Below are positions 24,864 to 33,323 of a stretch of DNA of 64,000 nt, piece after piece. The DNA lies in contig NZ_FYEX01000001.1 in NCBI RefSeq assembly GCF_900187875.1, forward strand, positions 310,001-374,000, read 5' to 3'. A program made the position numbers and the translations under genes. The DNA is from Polynucleobacter victoriensis. GTDB taxonomy: Bacteria; Pseudomonadota; Gammaproteobacteria; Burkholderiales; Burkholderiaceae. The notes under the pieces are model-generated. The model had not been told where the DNA came from. It saw nothing but the letters and a program-made list of their open reading frames with translations, and ran no database searches. Numbering within the stretch: the stretch's first letter is position 1; every line of letters starts with the position of its first letter.

Positions 24864-24915
24864 GTTTCTTTTTTAGTTTCTTCTTTGGGTTTTTCTTTAG
24901 TTTCTTTTTTAGTTT
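24864..24915. repeat. AT-rich region with 16-bp direct repeat
   Basis: GTTTCTTTTTTAGTTT occurs at 24864-24879 and again at 24900-24915, within a 90-bp pyrimidine-rich tract (purine-rich on the minus strand) between rluC and the FAH-family gene. It is low-complexity DNA without an open frame into the downstream gene. Confidence 0.6.
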
Positions 24916-24937
24916 TTTATTTTTTCTTTTTATTATT

Positions 24938-25873
24938 TTAAGGTTGGGCCAACTTTTCAAATGCTTCAGGTATATCAGCCTCAAAAGTCATTTTCTCTTC
25001 AGTTTTCGGGTGCACAAAAGATAAATGTCTTGCATGCAACATCAAACGTTTTGGCCTCAAAACTTTATCTAATTCTTGGTCACCATATTTATCGTCACCC
25101 AAGATTGGATGACCATAGCTTTGCAAGTGAACCCGAATTTGGTGGGTGCGGCCAGTTTTAAGTTGTGCTTCAACAAGACTGCATAAACCATCGTAATAGC
25201 TGGCTTTCACCCTGATATTAGTGTGACTCGGTTGACCACCATCACTGGCCACCCTCACTCTTCGCTCACCGTTGGGTAATAAATACTTTAATAAGGGGTA
25301 TTTCAGTGCAATCGACTTGTTAGACACTGGCAGTCCACCATGCACTATTAATAAATAGCGCTTTTCCATTTTTCCTTCTCTGATCTGCTCATGCAGATGA
25401 ACCAAAGCACTGCGCTTTTTGGCCAACATCAAAATGCCAGAAGTGTCACGATCAAGCCTATGAACCAATTCTAAGAACTTGGCATTTGGTCTTTGGGCTC
25501 TCATCGCCTCTATCAACCCCAAAGACACCCCAGATCCACCATGAACAGCGATTCCTGATGGTTTATCAACCACCAAAATGCTGTCATCTTCGTATAAAAC
25601 TGTTATTTCTGAGCTTATTTTCTTGGAAATGTAGTCATTAGTCGGGGCTTTCGCTTCAGAAACCCTCATCGGAGGCAACCTTAAAACATCGCCCTCTTGG
25701 ATTTTTTGACTGGCATCTGCCCTTTTTTTGTTAATTCGGACCTCTCCGGAACGAATAATTCGATAAATATGCGTTTTTGGCACCCCTTTGGCCATACGGA
25801 ATAGGAAGTTATCTAGCCTTTGGCCAGCTTCTTCAAATAAAACAATGTGTTGGGTTACCGAATTACTGTTCAT
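24938..25873 (-). CDS. rluC: Ribosomal large subunit pseudouridine synthase, RluC-like
   Basis: A 311-aa protein with an N-terminal S4 RNA-binding domain (RLDNFLFRMAKGV...RSGEVRINKKRA) and the RluA-family catalytic motif HRLDRDTSG at 138-146 (Asp141), then RTHQIRVHLQ. It isomerises uridines in 23S rRNA; RluC modifies 955, 2504 and 2580 in E. coli. Divergence from rne, as here, is the conserved E. coli-like arrangement and supports RluC over RluD. The start at 25873 lies next to the predicted rne -10 box. Confidence 0.9.
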   Translation of the reverse strand: MNSNSVTQHIVLFEEAGQRLDNFLFRMAKGVPKTHIYRIIRSGEVRINKKRADASQKIQEGDVLRLPPMRVSEAKAPTNDYISKKISSEITVLYEDDSILVVDKPSGIAVHGGSGVSLGLIEAMRAQRPNAKFLELVHRLDRDTSGILMLAKKRSALVHLHEQIREGKMEKRYLLIVHGGLPVSNKSIALKYPLLKYLLPNGERRVRVASDGGQPSHTNIRVKASYYDGLCSLVEAQLKTGRTHQIRVHLQSYGHPILGDDKYGDQELDKVLRPKRLMLHARHLSFVHPKTEEKMTFEADIPEAFEKLAQP

Positions 25874-25879
25874 ATGTCA

Positions 25880-25885
25880 TATAAT
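25880..25885 (+). promoter_or_regulatory. Candidate -10 box of rne
   Basis: A perfect TATAAT on the plus strand within GTCAT-ATA-ATGAC (25877-25889), just outside the rluC start. The -35 is not convincing. Transcription from here would give a leader of about 300 nt. Confidence 0.45.
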
Positions 25886-25889
25886 GACC

Positions 25890-26192
25890 TATCTTGCTGC
25901 GCAACATCAAATTTATAGTTTGAATAGTGATGCGCCAAGCTCGGTTCGAAATAGCCGAATGATATTTCCAGGGTTCGCCTCTCCCCTGAAGTAATGAGAC
26001 GCAAAGTTGGCTGGCATAGTGCCGCGAACTGCGAAACAGATAAAAGAATTTAAGCGCGCGCTGACCCGCAAAGAAGAATAAGTCAGCGAGCGTAGTGAAG
26101 TAAGTCATCACAGAGGATTGTCTCGCACAATCCTTTCAATTCCGTTTCGCGCCCCGCGATGGCTGCCAAGCCGAAGTACGGAGAAAATTTAA
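25890..26192 (+). promoter_or_regulatory. Long structured 5' leader of rne
   Basis: No gene is supported in the 319 bp between rluC and rne. Several hairpins are visible: CGCTGAC/GTCAGCG (26059-26065, 26082-26088), and a perfect 8-bp stem AGGATTGT-CTCGC-ACAATCCT (26114-26134) followed by TTC. RNase E mRNAs in other proteobacteria have long structured leaders through which RNase E autoregulates its own decay; the same is inferred here. GGAG lies about 9 nt before the ATG. I checked for tRNA or RNase P RNA features and found none. Confidence 0.6.
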
Positions 26193-28754
26193 ATGAAACG
26201 AATGTTGTTTAACGCTACACAGCAAGAAGAGCTGCGCGTAGCGATTGTTGATGGCCAAAAGCTAATCGATATTGATATTGAAACTTCTGGACGTGAACAA
26301 CGTAAAGGCAATATCTACAAAGGTGTGATCACACGCATCGAACCATCCCTAGAAGCATGCTTTGTGAACTACGGTGAAGAGCGTCATGGCTTTTTGCCAT
26401 TTAAGGAAGTTTCACGCGCTTACTTTAAAGAAGGTGTTGATGTTCGTAACGCAGGTATTAAAGATGCACTGCGCGAAGGTCAAGAAATCATCGTTCAGGT
26501 AGAAAAAGAAGAGCGTGGCAATAAAGGTGCCGCCCTTACTAGCTTTATCTCTCTGGCTGGTCGTTACCTAGTATTAATGCCTAACAACCCACGTGGCGGT
26601 GGTGTATCTCGCCGTATCGAAGGCGAAGATCGCAACGAATTACGTGAGGCAATGAGCCAATTAACAGTTCCAGATGGCATGAGCATCATTGCCAGAACTG
26701 CTGGTATTGGCAGAAGTGCTGAAGAACTTCAGTGGGACTTGAACTACTTGATGCAGCTTTGGAAAGCCATTGATGAAGCAGCCGGTGGTAATCAAGCGCC
26801 ATTATTGATTTACCTTGAATCTAGTCTTGTGATCCGCGCGATCCGTGACTACTTCCAACCAGATATCGGCGAAATCTTGATCGATACCGACGAGATTTAC
26901 GAACAAGCCAGCTCATTCATGTCTGTGGTGATGCCTGACAACATGTCACGCGTTAAGCGCTATCAAGATGACGTGCCTTTGTTCTCACGCTTCCAAATTG
27001 AACACCAAATTGAAACAGCGTACTCACGCACAGTATCACTACCATCTGGTGGCGCGATTGTGATCGACCACACAGAAGCTTTGGTATCTGTGGACGTTAA
27101 CTCAGCACGCTCAACCCGTGGTTCAGATATTGAAGAAACTGCTGCAAGAACTAACTTAGAAGCTGCTGACGAATTAGCTCGTCAAATGCGTCTTCGTGAC
27201 TTGGGCGGTTTGATTGTGATCGACTTCATTGACATGGAGTCTTCTAAGAATCAAAAAGATGTTGAGCAACGCTTAAAAGATGCCTTGCGCCATGATCGCG
27301 CTCGCGTACAAATGGGCAAGATCTCTCGTTTTGGTCTATTAGAGTTATCACGTCAGCGTCTACGCCCTGCACTATCTGAAAGCAGTAACGTCACTTGCCC
27401 ACGTTGCAACGGCACAGGCCACATTCGCGATACAGAATCATCAGCATTGCAAGTTCTTCGCATTATTCAAGAAGAGGCGATGAAAGAAAATACAGCCGCT
27501 ATCCACTGCCAAGTACCTGTGGATGTTGCAGCATTCTTGTTAAATGAAAAACGTGCTGAAGTGATCAAAATTGAGAGCCGTTTCAAAGTAAATGTTTTGT
27601 TATTACCTAACAAGCATCTAGAAACACCTCACTACAAATTAGAGCGTTTGCGCCATGATGATCCTCGTTTAGATGATCCTAAGGCTAGCTATGCCATGGC
27701 TGAAGAAGCCAGCAAAGAGCTTGAGTCAGACACGATTCTTAATCGTAAAGCTGAAGAAGCCAAACCTCGCCAAGAGGCAGCTGTTAAAGGTGTCCGCCCA
27801 AGCCAACCAGCACCAACAAGCGTGCCACGTGCAGAGCGTAAAGCAGCTGGCGAAAAAGAATCTTCTGGCGGTCTAATTGGTTTCATCAAGAAACTATTCG
27901 GCGCTAAAGAAGAAGTTAAGCCAACTGAAAAACGTCAAGCAGGCAACCGCGATGGTCGCAACGGCGATCGCAACCGTAATCGCAATAATCGCAACCGTAA
28001 TCGCAACAAAAACGAAGCGGGCGAACGCAACCAAGCAAATCGTGATGCTGCTAGCGGTGAGGAAAAGTCTGAGAGCAAAGAAGCTCGTCAGCCAAATCAA
28101 CGCAATGGCCGCAATCAACAACGCCAAAACAAGCCTGAAGCCAATCAAGAAGGTAAAGCAGAACAAGCTAAAGACTTGTTAACGCATACCGAGGTACCAC
28201 AAGCTACTGAAGGCGGTGAAGGTGATGAGCGTCGCCGTGGTCGTAATCGTCGCGGTCGCAACCGTGGTCGCGATCGTGCAGAGCGTGGCGAGAACAATAC
28301 TGAAGCAAGCGTAGAAGCATCTACATCATCTGAGTCTGTGACTACTCCAGCACCAGTTGTGTCTGTAGCGGTTAACGAGACAGTAGAAACTAACCATGCT
28401 GCTCCAGCTCCATCATCAACACCGAGTGTTGTTGCTGACCCTGCACTTGTGGTTAATACTGCACCTGTGGTTGCTGCTGAAGTTGCAGCTCCTGCAGCTC
28501 CTGCAGCGCCAGCACCTCTGCCAAAAGTGGAGTTCAAGCCGCTACAAACTTCAGAACTCACCTCTGTGATTGAATCAGCCGGCATGGTTTGGGTTAATAC
28601 AGATCACCAGAAGCTTGAAGAAGTTCGTGCACAAATTGCAGCTGAACCAGCTATTGTTTACCCACCACGTGAGCCAAAGCCACCCGTTGAGATTTCAACT
28701 GGCCCTATGGTTCTAGTAGAAACCGGTGGAAAAGAACAAACGATTCAAAAGTAA
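26193..28754 (+). CDS. rne: Ribonuclease E
   Basis: An 853-aa endoribonuclease. The N-terminal catalytic half has the start MKRMLFNATQQEELR, an S1 domain (RKGNIYKGVITRIEP), the 5' sensor/DNase-I-like part with IVIDFIDM, and the zinc-link CPRCNGTGHIRD. The C-terminal half is disordered: Asn/Arg repeats around 590-605, an Arg/Gly block near 675-700, then an Ala/Pro/Val-rich stretch and a short conserved end. This is the typical RNase E scaffold for RNA and degradosome contacts. It initiates mRNA decay and rRNA/tRNA processing. It is divergent from rluC with a long leader. Confidence 0.96.
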   Translation: MKRMLFNATQQEELRVAIVDGQKLIDIDIETSGREQRKGNIYKGVITRIEPSLEACFVNYGEERHGFLPFKEVSRAYFKEGVDVRNAGIKDALREGQEIIVQVEKEERGNKGAALTSFISLAGRYLVLMPNNPRGGGVSRRIEGEDRNELREAMSQLTVPDGMSIIARTAGIGRSAEELQWDLNYLMQLWKAIDEAAGGNQAPLLIYLESSLVIRAIRDYFQPDIGEILIDTDEIYEQASSFMSVVMPDNMSRVKRYQDDVPLFSRFQIEHQIETAYSRTVSLPSGGAIVIDHTEALVSVDVNSARSTRGSDIEETAARTNLEAADELARQMRLRDLGGLIVIDFIDMESSKNQKDVEQRLKDALRHDRARVQMGKISRFGLLELSRQRLRPALSESSNVTCPRCNGTGHIRDTESSALQVLRIIQEEAMKENTAAIHCQVPVDVAAFLLNEKRAEVIKIESRFKVNVLLLPNKHLETPHYKLERLRHDDPRLDDPKASYAMAEEASKELESDTILNRKAEEAKPRQEAAVKGVRPSQPAPTSVPRAERKAAGEKESSGGLIGFIKKLFGAKEEVKPTEKRQAGNRDGRNGDRNRNRNNRNRNRNKNEAGERNQANRDAASGEEKSESKEARQPNQRNGRNQQRQNKPEANQEGKAEQAKDLLTHTEVPQATEGGEGDERRRGRNRRGRNRGRDRAERGENNTEASVEASTSSESVTTPAPVVSVAVNETVETNHAAPAPSSTPSVVADPALVVNTAPVVAAEVAAPAAPAAPAPLPKVEFKPLQTSELTSVIESAGMVWVNTDHQKLEEVRAQIAAEPAIVYPPREPKPPVEISTGPMVLVETGGKEQTIQK

Positions 28755-28788
28755 GCGCAAAAAGTAATTAAAGTAACTTAGTTCTACA

Positions 28789-29913
28789 ATGAGGGATATG
28801 TCAGAAAGAGTCATACCCCTCATTGATGAACGCCAGAGAAAGATTGGCAGCCACATTCCGGTAATACCCGCGCAATTGGTGGCTCCTAATGGTCTTCTCG
28901 CTGACACACGCGGTCGCAGACTTCACGATTTAAGAATTTCAGTCACTGATCGTTGCAACTTTCGCTGCACTTATTGCATGCCGAAAGAAGTATTCGATAA
29001 AGATTACCCCTACCTATCTCATGGGGATTTGTTGAGCTTTGAAGAAATCACCCGCTTAGCAAAAATTTATATCGATCATGGTGTTGAAAAAGTTCGTCTT
29101 ACAGGTGGCGAACCACTGTTACGTAAACATCTTGAAAGACTCATTGAACAGCTAGCATCACTGCGCACTCTCAGTGGCAAACCTTTAGATTTAACACTGA
29201 CAACCAATGGCAGCTTGCTGCGTAAAAAAGCTCGTGCATTAAAAGATGCAGGCCTTACTCGGATGACCGTGAGTTTGGATGGTTTGGATGATGCAGTTTT
29301 CCAGCAGATGAATGATGTGGGTTTTCCGGTTGGCGATGTATTAGATGGTATCGAGGCAGCACGCGAAGTTGGTTTTGAAAATATCAAAGTCAATATGGTG
29401 GTTAAAAAAGGTACCAACGAACACGAGATTATTCCGATGGCCAAACACTTCAAAGGCACTGGTGTGATTTTGCGCTTCATTGAGTTCATGGACGTAGGTG
29501 CATCCAATGGTTGGGATATGACTGAAGTATTACCTTCAGCAGAAGTGATTGAAAAGATTAATTCAGTATTTCCGCTTACCAATATTGACCCTAACTACCC
29601 TGGCGAAGTTGCAGAGCGTTGGAGATATCTTGATGGTTCAGGCGAAGTGGGCGTTATCTCAAGTGTTACTCAGGCGTTCTGTAAAGACTGCAGTCGTGCT
29701 CGCTTATCAACTGAAGGCAAAATGTATCTCTGTCTATTTGCTACAGAAGGTCATGATCTCAAAGCACTACTCAGAGAGGGTAAATCTGATTTAGAAATTA
29801 GTAATGCTATTGCTCAAGTATGGTCACATCGTACTGACCGCTACTCGGAGTTGCGCGGCTCACCCGAATTAGCTGGCAAAGCAAAAGTAGAAATGTCTTA
29901 CATTGGCGGTTAA
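28789..29913 (+). CDS. moaA: GTP 3',8-cyclase MoaA
   Basis: A 374-aa radical SAM enzyme. The first 4Fe-4S site is CNFRCTYC (Cys56, 60, 63). LRLTGGEPLL-type SAM-binding sequence follows, and the second cluster site is FCKDCSRARL with a later Cys in MYLCLF. The C-terminus ends in the conserved GG tail essential for activity. With MoaC it makes cyclic pyranopterin monophosphate for molybdenum cofactor. The N-terminus is about 30 residues longer than in E. coli. Two in-frame ATGs (28789, 28798) are possible starts. moeA follows 27 bp on. Confidence 0.95.
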   Translation: MRDMSERVIPLIDERQRKIGSHIPVIPAQLVAPNGLLADTRGRRLHDLRISVTDRCNFRCTYCMPKEVFDKDYPYLSHGDLLSFEEITRLAKIYIDHGVEKVRLTGGEPLLRKHLERLIEQLASLRTLSGKPLDLTLTTNGSLLRKKARALKDAGLTRMTVSLDGLDDAVFQQMNDVGFPVGDVLDGIEAAREVGFENIKVNMVVKKGTNEHEIIPMAKHFKGTGVILRFIEFMDVGASNGWDMTEVLPSAEVIEKINSVFPLTNIDPNYPGEVAERWRYLDGSGEVGVISSVTQAFCKDCSRARLSTEGKMYLCLFATEGHDLKALLREGKSDLEISNAIAQVWSHRTDRYSELRGSPELAGKAKVEMSYIGG

Positions 29914-29940
29914 TCCAATCGCCATTAAACTATTCCAATA

Positions 29941-31236
29941 ATGAGTAACTTACCTAGCTTAAATTCTGTGGTGACTTGCATGTCAGACTATGACCCTGAG
30001 TCACTTCGAGTCGATCAAGCCATCAAAATTGTTCAAGATTTTGTGCGCCCAGGCTCACTAGCACTCGCCACTGAATCCGTCGGAATCTACGACGCTCTTG
30101 GTCGCATCTTAGCCAAAGATATTATTTCTCCTATCAATGTACCTGCAGCAGATAATTCTGCAATGGATGGTTACGCCTTTGCTGGCTCATCAATTGCCAA
30201 GAGCGAAGTAACTATGCTGACCATGATTGGCAAAGGTTTAGCTGGCAACGCTTTTGCAGGTCAAGTAGGCCCTGGGCAATGTGTGCGCATCATGACAGGT
30301 GCGGTAATGCCTGAAGGTTGTGACACGATGATTGCCCAAGAAATGGTGACAGCTGATGGCGATCAGATCAGTTTTAAATCATCACAAATTAAGGCGGGCG
30401 ATAACCGCCGCCTAAAAGGTGAAGACCTAAGTGCAGGACAACCAGCATTGCTTGCCGGGAAAATCATCCGCCCTTCTGATTTGGGTTTAATTGCTTCATT
30501 AGGGATTGGTACGGTTGAAGTGAAACGTCGTCTGCGAGTTGGCTTTTTTTCAACTGGTGATGAACTACGTTCCATCGGACAAACATTAGATGACGGTTGC
30601 GTATACGACAGTAATCGTTACACACTCTTTGGCATGCTCTCGCGCTTAGGCGTTGAGCTTCATGATTTTGGCGTAGTGCGTGATGAACCAGATGCAATGC
30701 GTGCCGCATTTAGTCAAGCCGCCGCGACTTGTGATGCCGTAATTACCTCCGGCGGTGTGTCTGTTGGAGAAGCTGACTACACCAAACAAATCATGCGTGA
30801 ACTAGGTGATGTGAGCTTTTGGAAAATCGCCATGCGCCCTGGTCGCCCCATGGCTTTTGGCTCGATCAAAAGTGATAAGCACCAAGCGGTGTTATTTGGA
30901 CTACCTGGCAACCCAGTTGCAGTGATGGTGACTTTCTATCAATTTGTACGTAACGCTTTGCTATCCATGAGTGGCGCAACTGATGTTGCCCCGCTTGTGA
31001 TGCAAGCCAAAGCTGTTGAAGCTATCCGCAAACGTCCTGGTCGTACAGAATTCCAACGCGGTGTTTTATCTACTGATGCCACCGGCACCAGAACAGTGCG
31101 AATCACTGGTGCCCAAGGCTCTGGCGTCCTCAGATCAATGAGTGAGGCAGATTGCTTCATCGTTTTAGAGCATGATCAGGACCAAATCAAGGCAGGCGAT
31201 ACCGTGGGCGTGGTTCTATTTGAAGGCTTGGTATAA
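29941..31236 (+). CDS. moeA: Molybdopterin molybdenumtransferase MoeA
   Basis: A 431-aa protein with the MoeA motifs PAADNSAMDGYAF, RIMTGAVMP, FFSTGDEL, SNRYTL, ITSGGVSVGEADY and the GLPGNPVAVMVTF loop. MoeA inserts molybdate into adenylylated molybdopterin made by Mog (encoded at 42955). An approximately 20-residue extension with Cys precedes the usual start. No Shine-Dalgarno is seen, and TAAACT lies 9 nt before the ATG. It is co-directional with moaA. Confidence 0.95.
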   Translation: MSNLPSLNSVVTCMSDYDPESLRVDQAIKIVQDFVRPGSLALATESVGIYDALGRILAKDIISPINVPAADNSAMDGYAFAGSSIAKSEVTMLTMIGKGLAGNAFAGQVGPGQCVRIMTGAVMPEGCDTMIAQEMVTADGDQISFKSSQIKAGDNRRLKGEDLSAGQPALLAGKIIRPSDLGLIASLGIGTVEVKRRLRVGFFSTGDELRSIGQTLDDGCVYDSNRYTLFGMLSRLGVELHDFGVVRDEPDAMRAAFSQAAATCDAVITSGGVSVGEADYTKQIMRELGDVSFWKIAMRPGRPMAFGSIKSDKHQAVLFGLPGNPVAVMVTFYQFVRNALLSMSGATDVAPLVMQAKAVEAIRKRPGRTEFQRGVLSTDATGTRTVRITGAQGSGVLRSMSEADCFIVLEHDQDQIKAGDTVGVVLFEGLV

Positions 31237-31265
31237 AGATTTTTTGTGTTGTTTTTGTTATTGCG

Positions 31266-31295
31266 TTGCAACATTACCGAGAAAATTAGTATAGA
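31266..31295 (+). promoter_or_regulatory. Candidate promoter of the small membrane protein gene at 31336
   Basis: TTGCAA (31266-31271) and TATAGA (31290-31295) with an 18-bp spacer, about 40 bp before the ATG. This is a fair sigma-70 match only. Confidence 0.35.
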
Positions 31296-31335
31296 ATCGT
31301 GTCTACAGAGTTAACCACCCACTGTTGATTTAAAA

Positions 31336-31653
31336 ATGCCAAGCACCAAATACACTAAAAAAGAAGTTGTTTATGTAGACCCTCTACACACAGCCAAAAC
31401 GCTGGTGTTGGTTTACTTGAGCTTTTCTGTACCAGTGGTATTGCTTGCTCTTTTTGTAGCATTTATCAGAGATGGTGAATTACCTGGCTTCACAGTGATT
31501 TCTGCATTGATCCTCAATGCTTTGATTGGCTTTGGCTTACTTTGGTTAGCTTGCAAGGTATACAACTGGGTAGCTGAAAAGTTTGGTGGCATTGAAGTGG
31601 CCGTTCGCGAAACCACTGTCACTGACACCAAACCTGTTTCTTCTCAAGACTAA
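31336..31653 (+). CDS. Small inner-membrane protein of unknown function
   Basis: A 105-aa protein not recognised by name. A basic N-terminus (MPSTKYTKKEVVYVDPLHT) is followed by two membrane helices at about 22-45 and 55-78, with a charged loop RDGELPG between, and a soluble C-tail ending DTKPVSSQD. Both ends are predicted cytoplasmic. It has a candidate promoter upstream and a weak hairpin at its 3' end (AGACTA/TAGTCT, 31647-31663) followed by T-rich DNA. It is convergent with the hydroxyacid dehydrogenase gene. Confidence 0.7.
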   Translation: MPSTKYTKKEVVYVDPLHTAKTLVLVYLSFSVPVVLLALFVAFIRDGELPGFTVISALILNALIGFGLLWLACKVYNWVAEKFGGIEVAVRETTVTDTKPVSSQD

Positions 31654-31726
31654 TCTCTAGTCTGCTTGTTTTAGCTAATTTCTTTTTTTATTTCTTATTT
31701 AATTCTTTTCTTATTTTTTAAGTTGA

Positions 31727-32707
31727 TTAGGCTTTTAATAAGTTAGGTGGCGTCTTGCCCGCTAAACCAGCCAAGCAATTTTCAATCGCCAACTCAATCA
31801 TCGCTCGCCTAGTTTTTTCTGTAGCACTTGCAATGTGCGGGGCTAAAACAACATTTTTAAGTGCTAAGAGCTCAGGCCGAACAGTTGGCTCGCCTTCAAA
31901 CACATCAATACCTGCAGCAAATATTTTGTTCGCTTGAAGCGCTTTTGCCAAAGCCAACTCATCCACAATTCCTCCACGTGCAATGTTCACCAAAGTAGCA
32001 GTAGGCTTCATCATGTTTAATTCTTTTTCCCCAAAGAGATGGTGATTTTCAGGGGTGTAAGGCATCACCAAAATAATGTGATCAGACTCTTTTAATAAGG
32101 TGTCTCGGTCCACATAAGTTGCACCACACTCTTTTTCTAAATCGGCTGATAAACGTGAGCGGTTGTAATACTTCACGTTCATATTAAAACCACGCGCACG
32201 TCTAGCAATTGCTTGCCCAATACGTCCCATACCCATGATGCCCAAAGTACTGTGATGAATATCCATTGACAATGGCGTGTCATAAATAGAAAACTTCTTC
32301 CAGTTACCAGCCCTTAACCAATGCTCACTCTCAGTCACCCTTCTAGCCGTGGCCATTAATAAGGCAAAACCAAAATCAGCAGTGGTATCGGTTAATACAT
32401 CTGGGGTATTCGTGGCCATCACATTAGCCGCACTAAAAGCAGCCATATCAAAGTTGTTATAACCCACGGCAATATTTGAAACAATTTTGAGCTGCGGTGA
32501 TGCTTTGAGGATGTCAGCATCAACTCGTTCACCGCCCGTCACAATCGCTGCATCTTTATTAGCCATAGCAGCCTTGAGGTCTTCGGCATTCCACAAGTGA
32601 TCCTCTTGATTAGATTGCACATCAGCCAATTGCTCTAATCTGGTCAAAATATCGGGGAAAATAGCTCTAGCCACCAAAATCTTAGGTTTTTGCACCTGTT
32701 CGGACAT
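31727..32707 (-). CDS. 2-hydroxyacid dehydrogenase (glyoxylate/hydroxypyruvate reductase type)
   Basis: A 326-aa D-isomer-specific 2-hydroxyacid dehydrogenase. The Rossmann motif is GIMGMGRIGQAIARR, the catalytic Arg is in NIARGGIVDE, Glu in DVFEGEP and His in APHIASATE. It resembles GhrB/TkrA and D-glycerate dehydrogenases that reduce glyoxylate, hydroxypyruvate or 2-ketogluconate with NAD(P)H. AGGAG lies 6 nt before the ATG. It is divergent from fdxA; the shared 185-bp region holds an FNR-like palindrome. Confidence 0.9.
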   Translation of the reverse strand: MSEQVQKPKILVARAIFPDILTRLEQLADVQSNQEDHLWNAEDLKAAMANKDAAIVTGGERVDADILKASPQLKIVSNIAVGYNNFDMAAFSAANVMATNTPDVLTDTTADFGFALLMATARRVTESEHWLRAGNWKKFSIYDTPLSMDIHHSTLGIMGMGRIGQAIARRARGFNMNVKYYNRSRLSADLEKECGATYVDRDTLLKESDHIILVMPYTPENHHLFGEKELNMMKPTATLVNIARGGIVDELALAKALQANKIFAAGIDVFEGEPTVRPELLALKNVVLAPHIASATEKTRRAMIELAIENCLAGLAGKTPPNLLKA

Positions 32708-32778
32708 CTTGATCTCCTGTTTTTACTATTTTTATGTGTTTTTCCGAGACTTTTTGCTCGTCAGATGATTGTATGTCA

Positions 32779-32792
32779 TTGATTTAAATCAT
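32779..32792. promoter_or_regulatory. FNR/Anr-like site between the dehydrogenase gene and fdxA
   Basis: TTGAT-TTAA-ATCAT matches nine of the ten conserved positions of the FNR consensus TTGAT-N4-ATCAA and contains the perfect palindrome TGATTTAAATCA. It lies about 110 bp before fdxA, and about 75 bp before the dehydrogenase gene next to a TACAAT (32768-32773, minus). Confidence 0.45.
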
Positions 32793-32892
32793 ATGAAAAT
32801 TACTAATTCATCTAAATAAACTGGGTTTATGGCCAAGATTGTTCTCACACTAAGATAAAATAACGCTTTTCGTCTTATTTGAAATTATTGCC

Positions 32893-33216
32893 ATGACATA
32901 TGTAGTTACCGAAGCCTGTATTCGTTGCAAATACACTGATTGCGTAGATGTATGCCCAGTAGACTGCTTCCGCGAAGGCCCTAACTTTTTAGCTATCGAC
33001 CCTGATGAGTGTATCGATTGCGCTGTTTGTGTTCCAGAATGCCCAGTGAACGCTATTTATGCTGAAGATGATGTGCCAGGCGATCAACAAGAGTACATCA
33101 AGCTCAACGTTGAACTTGCTGCTAAATGGCCATCAATCACAAAATCAAAAGAAGCACTTCCTGATGCTGAGGCATGGAAAGACGTTAAAAATAAATTGGG
33201 TGAATTAGTTCGCTAA
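32893..33216 (+). CDS. fdxA: 7Fe ferredoxin FdxA
   Basis: A 107-aa acidic ferredoxin with Cys9, 12?, 17, 21 and 25 in the first half and CIDCAVCVPECP (Cys40, 43, 46, 50) in the second. This is the [3Fe-4S][4Fe-4S] FdxA arrangement with its C-terminal helical tail (LPDAEAWKDVKNKLGELVR). It is a low-potential electron carrier. A likely -10 TAAAAT is at 32856-32861. A perfect-stem terminator follows. The flavoprotein reductase gene next door on the same strand may be its redox partner. Confidence 0.95.
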   Translation: MTYVVTEACIRCKYTDCVDVCPVDCFREGPNFLAIDPDECIDCAVCVPECPVNAIYAEDDVPGDQQEYIKLNVELAAKWPSITKSKEALPDAEAWKDVKNKLGELVR

Positions 33217-33239
33217 CTAATCATTAAAGACCCTACTCA

Positions 33240-33270
33240 ATCGCCTGCTATAGCAGGCGATTTCATTTTG
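33240..33270 (+). terminator. Intrinsic terminator of fdxA
   Basis: The palindrome ATCGCCTGCTATAGCAGGCGAT (core stem CGCCTGC/GCAGGCG) is followed by TTTCATTTT. It lies about 25 bp after the fdxA stop. Confidence 0.8.
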
Positions 33271-33323
33271 TTGTACCGTAAGCACTACTTCTTAGTAGCA
33301 ACCCAATTCGACGGGAAGATTGC

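Noticed and set aside
24845..24937. Lysine-rich coding sequence in the A-rich tract before the FAH-family gene
   Set aside because: The frame leading into the gene has a stop codon at 24872-24874 and the tract is low complexity.
25890..26192. Possible tRNA or RNase P RNA in the rne leader
   Set aside because: A GGTTCGAA-like string occurs, but no acceptor stem, anticodon arm or P RNA core motifs can be built around it.
27877..28585. Open frames in the 3' half of rne on both strands
   Set aside because: They come from the low-complexity Asn/Arg and Ala/Pro codons of RNase E and give compositionally biased proteins.
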